The notes under the pieces: model-generated | Told to the model about the DNA's origin: nothing | Database searches by the model: none | What the model saw: the letters and a program-made list of their open reading frames with translations, nothing else | NCBI RefSeq assembly: GCF_002192255.1 | Contig: NZ_CP021768.1 | Coordinates: 2,560,001 to 2,624,000, forward strand | From: Stenotrophomonas sp. WZN-1 | Lineage (GTDB): Bacteria > Pseudomonadota > Gammaproteobacteria > Xanthomonadales > Xanthomonadaceae | Direction: 5' to 3' | Length of the DNA stretch: 64,000 nt | Program-made: the position numbers and the translations under genes | Shown here: positions 23,293 to 31,324 of the stretch, piece by piece | Layout: each line of letters opens with the position of its first letter | Position numbering within the stretch: the stretch's first letter is position 1

Positions 23293-26241
23293 ATGAAACT
23301 GCCCTGCCCCTCCCCTCGTCCCCTGGCCATCGCCTTGTGCATGGCCTTGGCGGCCCCCTGCCTGCTGCCTGCCACGGTCCATGCACAGGACACCGCTGCC
23401 GCCGTTCGCTGGCAGATTCCAGCCGGCCCGCTCGATCAGGCCCTGACCGCATTCGGCCAGCAATCGGGCCTGTCCATCGCCGCCGACGCGCGCCTCACCC
23501 GCGGCCGCCACAGCAACGGCGTGCAGGCCACGCTCGGCACGGACGCCGCATTGGCGCAGCTGCTGGCCGGTACCGGGCTGGCCTTCCAGCGTGATGCCAA
23601 TGGCGTGGCGCTGCAGGCGGCCCCCGACGCTGAAGCCGGCGTGCGCCAGATCGGCACCCTGCGCGTGGCCGGCCAGGCCAGCGAAGGCGCTTCGCCCTGG
23701 GGGCTTGCCGATGCCGATGCGGTCTACCGTGACAGCGGCTCCCGCGTGCATCTGGACCGCCAGCAGCTGGAGCGTTTCCGCGGCCAGTCGATCGGCGATG
23801 TGCTGGCCGGTGCAGTCGGCGTGCATACCGGCGACGTGCGCAACGGCGGCGCACTGGACGTCAACATCCGCGGCCTGCAGGGCCAGAACCGGGTGCCGGT
23901 GATCATCGACGGCGGCCAGCAGGCCATCGACGTTTACCGCGGCTATGCCGGCGTGCAGCAGCGCAGCTATCTCGACCCGGACCTGATCAGCGCAGTCAGC
24001 ATCGAGAAGGGGCCGAGCCTGGCCGCCAACGCGGCCAGCGCGATCGGCGGCGTGGTCTACATGGAAACGCTGAATGTCGATGACATCCTCGACGACGGCC
24101 AGGCCTGGGGACTGCGGGTGCGCGGCGGCGTGGCTGACAACAGCATCGACCGCACGCGCGTATTCAAGCAGGTGGCACGTGGCAGCGAGAACCGCAACAG
24201 CCTGCGTGACCCGCGTGACTGGAATGGCAGCATGGCCTTCGCCCAGCGCGGCGAAGACTGGCAGCTGATCGCGGCCTATGCGCGGCGCCGCCAGGGCAAC
24301 TACTTCGCCGGCAGCAACGGTGCACATCGCTACGACGACCAGCACCTGTCCAGCGGTGGTACCGGCATGTCCAGCCAGGCGGTCTCGGACATGTACCACC
24401 CGGGTGATGAGGTGCTCAACACGCACACCGACAACGAATCGGCGCTGCTGAAGTTCACCTGGACGCCCAACCCGGACCAACGCCTGGAGCTGAGCCACCG
24501 CTACTTCAATTCGAGCTTCGGCGAGATCATGCCGTCGGCGATCGGTCGCGTGGGCGAGTCCAACGAATGGGTGACCTACGTGGACAAGGCCAACACCATG
24601 TTCCAGTTCGAGCCGGGAAAAATGCGGGTCAACGCCACCTCGCTGCGCCACCGCTACCGGCCCGAGGCACATCCCTGGCTGGATCTGAGCAGCACCCTGT
24701 GGTTCACCACCGCCACCAGCCGCATGTTCAACAGCAACATCGCCAACACGCCGCTGTTCAAGGACGTGCCCAACGACCAGATGCCTGACACGCTGGGCGA
24801 GACCTACGGCCCCGGCCTGCAGTCGGACGTGAAGACCCAGCGCTGGGGCGTGGACAGCAGCAACACCACGCGCTTCAGCAATGGCCTGGGCGACTGGACG
24901 CTCCGTTATGGCGCCGCCTTCCAGCACGAGGACACCGCACCGAACTCGCCGGTGCTGCCGTTGGACTACAACAACAACCGCTACCTGCGCTCGGGCACGC
25001 GCCGCGAGGCCAGCGCGGTGGCGTCGCTGCAGTGGCAGCCGTGGGACTGGCTGTCGCTGACCGCCGGCGGCCGCTTCATCGACTACCGCACCCGCGACCG
25101 CAACCACGTCGCCTTCGTCAGCGAATCGCGCGACCTGCGCTACACCTTCGCGCGCCTGAGCAAGGGTGGCCAGCTGCTGCCGGGCTGGTACAAGGAGTGG
25201 TATCCGGATGCACAGGGCAACTACACGTATGACTCGCTGCGTGCCACGCCCTATGGCGACAGCACGCTGGGCCAGGCCTATGACTTCGATGGCTTCATTC
25301 CCGATCCGCGCGGTGCCAACGGCTTCTACACCAAGCAGATTCCCACCGCCTGGAGCTACAAGCCGGCGATCCGGCGCTCCGGCCACGGCTTCGCGCCGTA
25401 TGCCGAAGCACGCTTCAACCTCGACACGGACATGTTCTTCTACGTGAAGTACGCGCAGGGCTGGAAGATGCCCAGCCTGTTCGAGTCGACGCTGGGCAAC
25501 AGCACCTCGGCGCCGGTGGCTGACCTGAAGCCGGAGAAGAACCGTTCCTGGGACATCGGCTTCAGCCTGCTCAAGCAGGACCTGTGGCGCGACGGTGACC
25601 GCCTGGCGTTCAAGGTGGCCTGGTTCAAGAACGATATCGACAACGCGATCACCCGTCGCTTCGATTCCAGCAACTGGGCGTTCTACGTCGACAACGTCGA
25701 CAACTACACGGTGTCCGGCTACGAGCTGCAGTCCGGTTATGACGCCGGCATCGCCTACCTGGACCTGTCGGCCAGCTACTACCAGCGCGCGCGCACCTGC
25801 GATGCGGCCACCGCCAAGCGCCTGCGCGAAGACCCGTATGCGAAGTGGAGCAAGCTGGACACCACGCCGGACTGCGTGGACGGCGGCTTCGGCACCTCGT
25901 TCGTCAACGCACAGAACCCGCCCAAGTACTCGATCCACAGCACGCTGGGCTTCCGCCTGTTCGACAAGCGATTGGATACCGGCATCCGCCGCACCTACAA
26001 CAGCGGCCCCACCCACGAACTGGACAAGCCGTGGAACACCACCGGTTCGACCGGCCTGCAGAACATCTACCTGCCGACCGCGATCTATGACTTCTATGCA
26101 CGGTGGCAGTTCACGCCGCGAAGCGAAGTGGAGCTGGTGGTCAGCAACCTGCGCAACACCTACTACATGGACACGCTGGCGATGAGCCTGATGCCGGGCC
26201 CGGGTCGCACCACGCGGCTGAACTTCACAGCGCGCTTCTGA
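23293..26241 (+). CDS. TonB-dependent transducer receptor with N-terminal signalling (STN) domain, HasR-like
   Basis: A 982-residue receptor. It has a signal peptide (to about residue 32, VHAQD), an STN signalling domain (about 36-100, WQIPAGPLDQALTAFGQQSG), a plug (about 135-260), and a barrel ending in F. The plug segment YAGVQQRSYLDPDLISAVSI-EKGPS resembles heme receptors of the HasR/TbpA type more than ferric citrate FecA. It is third behind fecI and fecR and should both import an iron source, plausibly heme or a hemoprotein, and signal its presence. The ligand is inferred and not proven. Confidence 0.88.
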   Translation: MKLPCPSPRPLAIALCMALAAPCLLPATVHAQDTAAAVRWQIPAGPLDQALTAFGQQSGLSIAADARLTRGRHSNGVQATLGTDAALAQLLAGTGLAFQRDANGVALQAAPDAEAGVRQIGTLRVAGQASEGASPWGLADADAVYRDSGSRVHLDRQQLERFRGQSIGDVLAGAVGVHTGDVRNGGALDVNIRGLQGQNRVPVIIDGGQQAIDVYRGYAGVQQRSYLDPDLISAVSIEKGPSLAANAASAIGGVVYMETLNVDDILDDGQAWGLRVRGGVADNSIDRTRVFKQVARGSENRNSLRDPRDWNGSMAFAQRGEDWQLIAAYARRRQGNYFAGSNGAHRYDDQHLSSGGTGMSSQAVSDMYHPGDEVLNTHTDNESALLKFTWTPNPDQRLELSHRYFNSSFGEIMPSAIGRVGESNEWVTYVDKANTMFQFEPGKMRVNATSLRHRYRPEAHPWLDLSSTLWFTTATSRMFNSNIANTPLFKDVPNDQMPDTLGETYGPGLQSDVKTQRWGVDSSNTTRFSNGLGDWTLRYGAAFQHEDTAPNSPVLPLDYNNNRYLRSGTRREASAVASLQWQPWDWLSLTAGGRFIDYRTRDRNHVAFVSESRDLRYTFARLSKGGQLLPGWYKEWYPDAQGNYTYDSLRATPYGDSTLGQAYDFDGFIPDPRGANGFYTKQIPTAWSYKPAIRRSGHGFAPYAEARFNLDTDMFFYVKYAQGWKMPSLFESTLGNSTSAPVADLKPEKNRSWDIGFSLLKQDLWRDGDRLAFKVAWFKNDIDNAITRRFDSSNWAFYVDNVDNYTVSGYELQSGYDAGIAYLDLSASYYQRARTCDAATAKRLREDPYAKWSKLDTTPDCVDGGFGTSFVNAQNPPKYSIHSTLGFRLFDKRLDTGIRRTYNSGPTHELDKPWNTTGSTGLQNIYLPTAIYDFYARWQFTPRSEVELVVSNLRNTYYMDTLAMSLMPGPGRTTRLNFTARF

Positions 26242-26259
26242 GTGCTGCAGAAACAGCAA

Positions 26260-26286
26260 CGCCCCGGGGAGATCATCCCCGGGGCG
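26260..26286 (+). terminator. Strong hairpin after the STN receptor
   Basis: CGCCCCGGGG (26260-26269) pairs perfectly with CCCCGGGGCG (26277-26286) across a 7-nt loop, 18 bp after the receptor stop. It is followed only by a short CTTG. It is probably the end of the fecIR-receptor operon. Confidence 0.6.
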
Positions 26287-26333
26287 CTTGCCTGCGGCGG
26301 CTCACGCTCTGGCGGATGCCAACCGTGGCTCTG

Positions 26334-26357
26334 GTAGGCGCCAACCTTGGTTGGCGC
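26334..26357. repeat. Single SMAG-type repeat
   Basis: GTAG followed by the palindrome GCGCCAACC-tt-GGTTGGCGC. It is a monomeric copy lying just 3' of mdtI. Confidence 0.7.
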
Positions 26358-26366
26358 AACGATGCA

Positions 26367-26690
26367 TCACTTCGCGGTACTCAGCAGCAGCACCGCGAAA
26401 GTGACCAGCGCGATGCCGACCCAACCAATCGGGCGCAGGCGGTTGCCGAACAACAGGCGGCCGCAGGTGGCAGTACCGATCACGCCGATCGCACCCCACA
26501 TCGCATAGGCGGTGGCCAGGTCCATGTAGCGCACCGCCTGGCCCAACAGGGCGAAGGCGATCCAGACCATGGCGATCGCGGCGACGCCCCAGCGCCAGCG
26601 GCGGAAGCCTTCCGACTTGGCCACCATCATGTTGGCGGCGACGTCGATCAGCGCGGAACAGATCACGAAAAACAGGGCCAGGGTATTCAT
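26367..26690 (-). CDS. mdtI: SMR-family exporter subunit MdtI
   Basis: A 107-residue small multidrug resistance protein with four helices. MdtI features: DVAANMMVAKSEGFRRWRWG and VAYALWG-like TAYAMWGAIGVIGTA. The membrane carboxylate that in E. coli MdtI is Glu appears here as Asp (D16, SALIDVAANMM). With MdtJ it should form a heterodimer that exports spermidine. Its ATG shares bases with the mdtJ stop, so expression is coupled. Confidence 0.85.
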   Translation of the reverse strand: MNTLALFFVICSALIDVAANMMVAKSEGFRRWRWGVAAIAMVWIAFALLGQAVRYMDLATAYAMWGAIGVIGTATCGRLLFGNRLRPIGWVGIALVTFAVLLLSTAK

Positions 26691-27043
26691 CAGTGTGCCT
26701 CCCCGAGGGTGACGCAGACGATGCCCGCCACCGCCAGCACCAGGCCGGCCAGCTGCTGCAGCGACAGGCTTTCACCGAAGACGGTGAGGCCCACGACGGT
26801 CAGCAGGGTCAGGCCAAGGCCTTCCCACACTGCGTAGGCGACGCCCACCGCAATGCGGCGCACCGACTGCGCCAGGAAAAAGTAGGACAGCGCCAGCGCG
26901 CCGGCCATGACCAGGTAACCGGTCCAGCCACCATCGCGGGCGGCATGGGCCATGAACGAGGTGCCGACCACCTCGGCGATGATCGCCACGGTCAGGCAGG
27001 CCCAGGCGACCAGCGCGCCACGGGCGGAAACAGTACGGGACAT
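26690..27043 (-). CDS. mdtJ: SMR-family exporter subunit MdtJ
   Basis: A 117-residue four-helix SMR protein. The first helix keeps the essential glutamate (E24, IIAEVVGTSFM), and the segment VRRIAVGVAYAVWEGLGL with the tail ESLSLQQLAGLVLAVAGIV tracks E. coli MdtJ closely. Start at 27043 (MSRTVSARG), with AAGGAG-like bases upstream. It is paired head-to-tail with mdtI. A LysR gene is divergent and is the obvious candidate regulator. Confidence 0.87.
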   Translation of the reverse strand: MSRTVSARGALVAWACLTVAIIAEVVGTSFMAHAARDGGWTGYLVMAGALALSYFFLAQSVRRIAVGVAYAVWEGLGLTLLTVVGLTVFGESLSLQQLAGLVLAVAGIVCVTLGEAH

Positions 27044-27203
27044 GTGAAACTCCTTGCAGGGCGGGGACCGCGCCGCCTCATCAGTGGATCCACGCCGTGC
27101 GTGGAGGGTCCGGAACGCCCCGCAGACGGGGGCGACGGAAGCCAGTATCATCGCCTTTTACGGTGGTATCAAAATGGATTCCATCGACAGGAGCGATGGA
27201 TCA

Positions 27204-28055
27204 ATGCCCTACTCCCCCGAATCCCTGCAGGCCTTCGTGGAAGCCGCGGCGCTGGGCTCGTTCTCGGCGGCCGCGCGACGCCTGCGCAAGACCCAGTCGA
27301 CGGTCAGCACCGCCATTGCCCATCTGGAAGCCGACCTGGGCGTGAGCCTGTTCGACCGCAGCGGGCGCTACCCGCAGCTGACCGAGGCCGGCCGCCAGGT
27401 GCTGGGCCACGCGCAGGAGATCCTCGCGGCCGATGCCCGCCTGCAGCAGTTGAGCGTGCGCCTGGCCGCGCCGGTCGAATCGCGCCTGACCGTGGCGTTT
27501 TCCGACGTCTACCAACTGGACCCGGAACAACGGGTGCTGCAACGCTTCGCCGAGGCATTCCCGGAGATCGAGCTGGAATGGCTGGATGCCGAGGGCGAGG
27601 ACGTGCTGGAACTGGTGAGCAACGGACGCGCCGCGCTGGGCCTGCTGCCACGGCAGGAGTGTTATCCGGATGGACTGATGGCACGGCCGCTGGCGCATCA
27701 CAGCGAACTGTCGGTGTACGTGGCGCGCGAGCATCCGCTGGCCAGTGCCGGCCGTCGCGCCGCCGCTCAGCTGGCGCGGCACCGGCAGGTACGCTTGAGC
27801 GCCGAAGTCGACCAGACGCGCGTGGTCACCGGCCTGGCCTGGACCGCAACCGACTACCTGATGGTGATGGAAATGGCCGAGGACGGCCTCGGCTGGGCCG
27901 AACTGCCGCGGGCACTGGTGCAGCGCTACGACCGCGGGCGGCTGGTGGAACTGATACTGCCCGGCTGGCCGCGGCGCATCCACAGCGACCTGCTGTGGCG
28001 TCGCGACACGCCGCCAGGACCGGCCGCACTGTGGTGGGCCGACGCGCTGGGGTGA
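27204..28055 (+). CDS. LysR-family transcriptional regulator
   Basis: A 283-residue LysR regulator with an N-terminal winged helix-turn-helix (LQAFVEAAALGSFSAAARRLRKTQSTVSTAI, residues about 7-37) and a periplasmic-binding-like effector domain (from about 90). I prefer ATG 27204, which is preceded by AGGAG. An in-frame ATG at 27174 would add ten residues before the DNA-binding domain. It is divergent from mdtJI with about 160 bp between, and probably regulates the polyamine exporter. The effector is unknown. Confidence 0.85.
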   Translation: MPYSPESLQAFVEAAALGSFSAAARRLRKTQSTVSTAIAHLEADLGVSLFDRSGRYPQLTEAGRQVLGHAQEILAADARLQQLSVRLAAPVESRLTVAFSDVYQLDPEQRVLQRFAEAFPEIELEWLDAEGEDVLELVSNGRAALGLLPRQECYPDGLMARPLAHHSELSVYVAREHPLASAGRRAAAQLARHRQVRLSAEVDQTRVVTGLAWTATDYLMVMEMAEDGLGWAELPRALVQRYDRGRLVELILPGWPRRIHSDLLWRRDTPPGPAALWWADALG

Positions 28056-28056
28056 G

Positions 28057-28120
28057 GTAGTGCCGGCCGCTGGCCGGCAATCTCTTTGTCCCGTGGCTGC
28101 CGGCCAGCGGCCGGCACTAC
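28057..28120. repeat. SMAG repeat dimer between convergent genes
   Basis: GTAGTGCCGGCCGCTGGCCG starts at 28057 and its inverted partner ends GGCCGGCACTAC at 28120. It lies between the LysR gene and the convergent peptidase gene and probably forms their shared 3' structure. Confidence 0.8.
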
Positions 28121-28128
28121 CGAACCGA

Positions 28129-29049
28129 TCAGCGATGGGCGAGCGCGTAATCCAGCGCCGAACACACCGCTGCCACCTGCGCGTCGTTGCACTGCTGTGG
28201 GGTCGCCCGCGGGCTGTCCGGGTAGACCTCGGTGGTGGTGGTGTACTTCGCGCCCGTAATGCCGGCGCACAGGCCCAGCTTCACCAGCGGGTACTCGATC
28301 ACGCCATGCGCCACCACCGGCGAACCAATGATCTCGCCCTTGTCGTCAGCCGGCGCGATGTGGGTGACCTTCTCCACCGCAGCGATCACCGCCTGCTGGA
28401 ACGCTGCCTGCGGATTCTCGCTGTCGTCCACCAGGTAGAAGCCATCCGGAATCAGGCCCGGCTCGAACGGCTTGCCGTCACGCGCGGCCAGCGCCGGGCG
28501 GAACTCGCTCTCGTCGCTGTCGGTGGTTTCGTGCAGGTCAATGTGCAGCACGAACTGGCCCTTGATCGGTGCGATCAGCTCGATCAGCGCGGTCGACTCG
28601 CGGGCAGGGCCATCGGCGCGGAAGTTGCGGTTCGGATCGATCGCATCGAAGTTCCAGCGGTTGATGCGCTCGAAGCCCCACGGATTCACGCACGGCGCCA
28701 CCAGCAGGTTGGCCTTGCCGGCATAGTCGGCGGCGTACTTTTCGAGGAACTCCAGCGCGCCCATCACGCCACTGGTCTCGTAGCCGTGCACGCCACCGGT
28801 GACCAGCGCGGCCGGCAGCGCCGGGTTCCAGTCGCGACTGCGCAGGGCGAACAGGGTGTAGGTCTCGCCGGCGTAATCGAGCTGGCCATAGGCCACCTTG
28901 TCGAAGCGCGAGGCCAGCGTCTCGATGCGCGGCAGCACCTCCTCGTCGTAGCGACGCAGGCGCTGCTGGCGACCGCGCCACGCCTCCCGTTCCGCCGCTC
29001 CCCACGGCTGGCCAGGGGTTCCGACGGGGTAGAAGGCGGCTTGGGACAT
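28129..29049 (-). CDS. M14-family metallocarboxypeptidase
   Basis: A 306-residue protein with zinc-carboxypeptidase motifs: HGYE of GGVHGYETSG (H-x-x-E ligands), the substrate-binding DPNRNF, and the third-ligand region HIDLHETTDSD. There is no signal peptide, so it is cytoplasmic. The family cleaves C-terminal residues from peptides or related amides. Start at 29049 (MSQAAFYPVG) in preference to 29076. It is divergent from the FecA-type receptor. A link to siderophore or citrate processing is possible, but nothing in the protein shows it. Confidence 0.85.
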   Translation of the reverse strand: MSQAAFYPVGTPGQPWGAAEREAWRGRQQRLRRYDEEVLPRIETLASRFDKVAYGQLDYAGETYTLFALRSRDWNPALPAALVTGGVHGYETSGVMGALEFLEKYAADYAGKANLLVAPCVNPWGFERINRWNFDAIDPNRNFRADGPARESTALIELIAPIKGQFVLHIDLHETTDSDESEFRPALAARDGKPFEPGLIPDGFYLVDDSENPQAAFQQAVIAAVEKVTHIAPADDKGEIIGSPVVAHGVIEYPLVKLGLCAGITGAKYTTTTEVYPDSPRATPQQCNDAQVAAVCSALDYALAHR

Positions 29050-29120
29050 GGCGGATCTCAGCGAGTCAGGAAGCAATCGCCCACTCTACCACCGGGGCAT
29101 CAGCGTGAACCGGCGGCGCA

Positions 29121-29160
29121 TTCCATTGGCGAATGGAATCAGCAATAATTCTCATTTACG
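29121..29160 (+). promoter_or_regulatory. Promoter and Fur-like box of the FecA-type receptor
   Basis: TTCCAT (29121-29126) and AATAAT (29144-29149) are 17 bp apart. The downstream half carries ATAATTCTCATTTAC (29146-29160), sharing ATTCTCATT with the fecI Fur box. The match to the 19-bp Fur consensus is partial. Confidence 0.5.
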
Positions 29161-29180
29161 ACCTTCCACAACCTGCACAG

Positions 29181-31262
29181 ATGCCCACTCACGCCCCGCA
29201 ACCGGCACGCCTGCCCCTGGCCGCCGCCCTCGCCCTGTGCCTGTTTCCGGCCGCCGGCGCCTTCGCCCAGGACGGCGCCACCACGCTGGACAGCATCCAG
29301 GTTTCCGGCAGTTGGCTGGGCACCGGCCTCCACGACAGCGTGAAGAACTTCGCTGGCGCGCGCACCGTGGTGGACCGTCAGCGCATCGAGGCCAGCGGGG
29401 CGGCCAGCATCGGCGATGCCATGCGCCGCATCCCCGGTGTGCAGGTCACCGACAACTCCGGCACCGCAGGCAGTTCGGTGTCGCTGAATATCGGCGTGCG
29501 CGGCCTGACCGGGCGCTACTCGCCGCGTTCGACGGTACTGCTGGACGGCGTGCCGCTGGCGGTAGCGCCGTATGGCCAGCCGCAGCTATCGTTCGCACCG
29601 ACCAGCCTGTCCAACATTGAATCGATCGACGTGGTGCGTGGCGGCGGCGCGGTGCGCTACGGGCCACAGAACGTGGGCGGCATCATCAACTTCAGTACCC
29701 GCGCCATTCCCACCGGTGCCGGCCTGCACGGCGAAGCCGGCGTGCGCTACACCGCCTACGACCATGGCGGCGGCGACAGCACCCAGTACAACGCCTTCCT
29801 CGGCGGCACCGGCGACAACGGCCTGGGCGCGGCCCTGCTGTACTCCGGCCAGGACGGCCGTGGCTGGCGCCAGGGCAGCGATGACCGCTTCAACGACCTG
29901 GCGCTGAAGTTCGCCTACGCCATCGACGCGCAGCAGGAACTACGTGCCAAGTTGTCCTACTACGATGTGCGTTCGCTGACCCCGGGTGGCCTGACCCGCG
30001 CCCAGTACGAAGCTGATCCGTTCCAGAACACGCGCCCCACCGATTTCTGGAAAGGCCACCGCACCGGCATCGACCTGGGCTACACCAACACACTGTCGGC
30101 CAACAGCGAGTTCGAGGTGTTGGCCTATTACAACGAAAGCACCCGCGCCAGTTCGCTGATCAACGCCGCCAATACCCAGCTGACCGTGCAGCCGCGCGAT
30201 TACCGTGTGCTCGGCATCGAGCCGCGCTACACCCAGCGCCTGCACTGGGGCGCCAGCGTGCACGACATCACCGCCGGCTACCGCTTCCTGCGCGAGCGCG
30301 GCAACGACCGCAGCTACACCGTCACCCGCCGCACCGGCGCGGCCAGCGCCACCAACCGCTTCGACAACGCCACCGACGCCCATGCGTTCTACATCGACGA
30401 CCGCATCGCGATCGGCCAGTGGCGGATCACCCCGGGCGTGCGCATGGAATGGATCGACATGGACCGCCGCCAGGCCGGTGGCGCGACGACCTTCAGCAGC
30501 CGCAACGACAAGGCGCTGCCCTCGATCAACGTCGCCTACCTGCTGACTCCGCAGCTGACCGTGTTCGGCAACTACACCACCTCGTTCGGACCGGTGCAGA
30601 ACATCCAGCTCAATTCGCAGACCGCCAGCAACCCGCTGAACCCGGAAGTGGCCAGGACCACCGAGCTGGGTGCGCGCTGGCAGGACGGCGCACTGCGCGC
30701 GGAGGTGACCGTGTTCAAGATGCGCTTCGACAACCAGATCCTGCAGGTGCCGGGCATCACCCCGCCCACCTTCCAGAACATCGGCGCCACCGACCACAAG
30801 GGTGTGGAGAGCGCGCTGGAGTACCACTTCGCCGATGACAGCGTGCTGACCGGGCTGGAGCTGTACGCCAACTACACCTGGACCAAGGCGATCCAGCAGT
30901 CCGGTGATAACCGCGGCCTGGACGTGCCTTTCTACTCGCGCGACACCGACAGCGTCGGTGCCCGCTACGCGCTGGCCGGCTGGACCTTCAATGTCTCCAG
31001 CACCCACCAGAGCGGCCAGTTCTCCGATGCGGCCAACACCTGGGATGAGACCGCCGACGCGCGCGTGGGCCGCGTGCCGGGCGTGCGCCTGTGGAATGCA
31101 CAGGTGGCCTGGCAGGTGCCCGGCCTGGGCGACAGCGAGATCGCGCTGGGCGTGAACAACCTGGCCGACAAGCGCTGGTACACCCGCAACGTCGATGGCA
31201 ACGCTGGCCGCATGGTGGCCGCGCCGCGCACCTTCTACGTGCAGGGCCGCTACCGCTTCTGA
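29181..31262 (+). CDS. FecA-type TonB-dependent siderophore/ferric dicitrate receptor without signalling domain
   Basis: A 693-residue receptor. It has a signal peptide (to about residue 28, GAFAQDG), a plug (about 40-165) with SPRSTVLLDGVPLAVAPYGQ and IDVVRGGGAVRYGPQNVGGI, and a barrel ending YVQGRYRF. The APYGQPQLSFAP and RYGPQ segments are the hallmark of FecA-class ferric citrate receptors. The mature protein starts directly with the plug, so the STN signalling domain of E. coli FecA is absent and it should only transport. I use ATG 29181 because the in-frame ATG at 29133 would overlap the promoter. A Fur-like site precedes it. Confidence 0.87.
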   Translation: MPTHAPQPARLPLAAALALCLFPAAGAFAQDGATTLDSIQVSGSWLGTGLHDSVKNFAGARTVVDRQRIEASGAASIGDAMRRIPGVQVTDNSGTAGSSVSLNIGVRGLTGRYSPRSTVLLDGVPLAVAPYGQPQLSFAPTSLSNIESIDVVRGGGAVRYGPQNVGGIINFSTRAIPTGAGLHGEAGVRYTAYDHGGGDSTQYNAFLGGTGDNGLGAALLYSGQDGRGWRQGSDDRFNDLALKFAYAIDAQQELRAKLSYYDVRSLTPGGLTRAQYEADPFQNTRPTDFWKGHRTGIDLGYTNTLSANSEFEVLAYYNESTRASSLINAANTQLTVQPRDYRVLGIEPRYTQRLHWGASVHDITAGYRFLRERGNDRSYTVTRRTGAASATNRFDNATDAHAFYIDDRIAIGQWRITPGVRMEWIDMDRRQAGGATTFSSRNDKALPSINVAYLLTPQLTVFGNYTTSFGPVQNIQLNSQTASNPLNPEVARTTELGARWQDGALRAEVTVFKMRFDNQILQVPGITPPTFQNIGATDHKGVESALEYHFADDSVLTGLELYANYTWTKAIQQSGDNRGLDVPFYSRDTDSVGARYALAGWTFNVSSTHQSGQFSDAANTWDETADARVGRVPGVRLWNAQVAWQVPGLGDSEIALGVNNLADKRWYTRNVDGNAGRMVAAPRTFYVQGRYRF

Positions 31263-31324
31263 CGCAGTAACCGCCCGATGCAGTGACGGTGGCGATCACG
31301 GTGGCGGCGTATCATGCCGCCACC

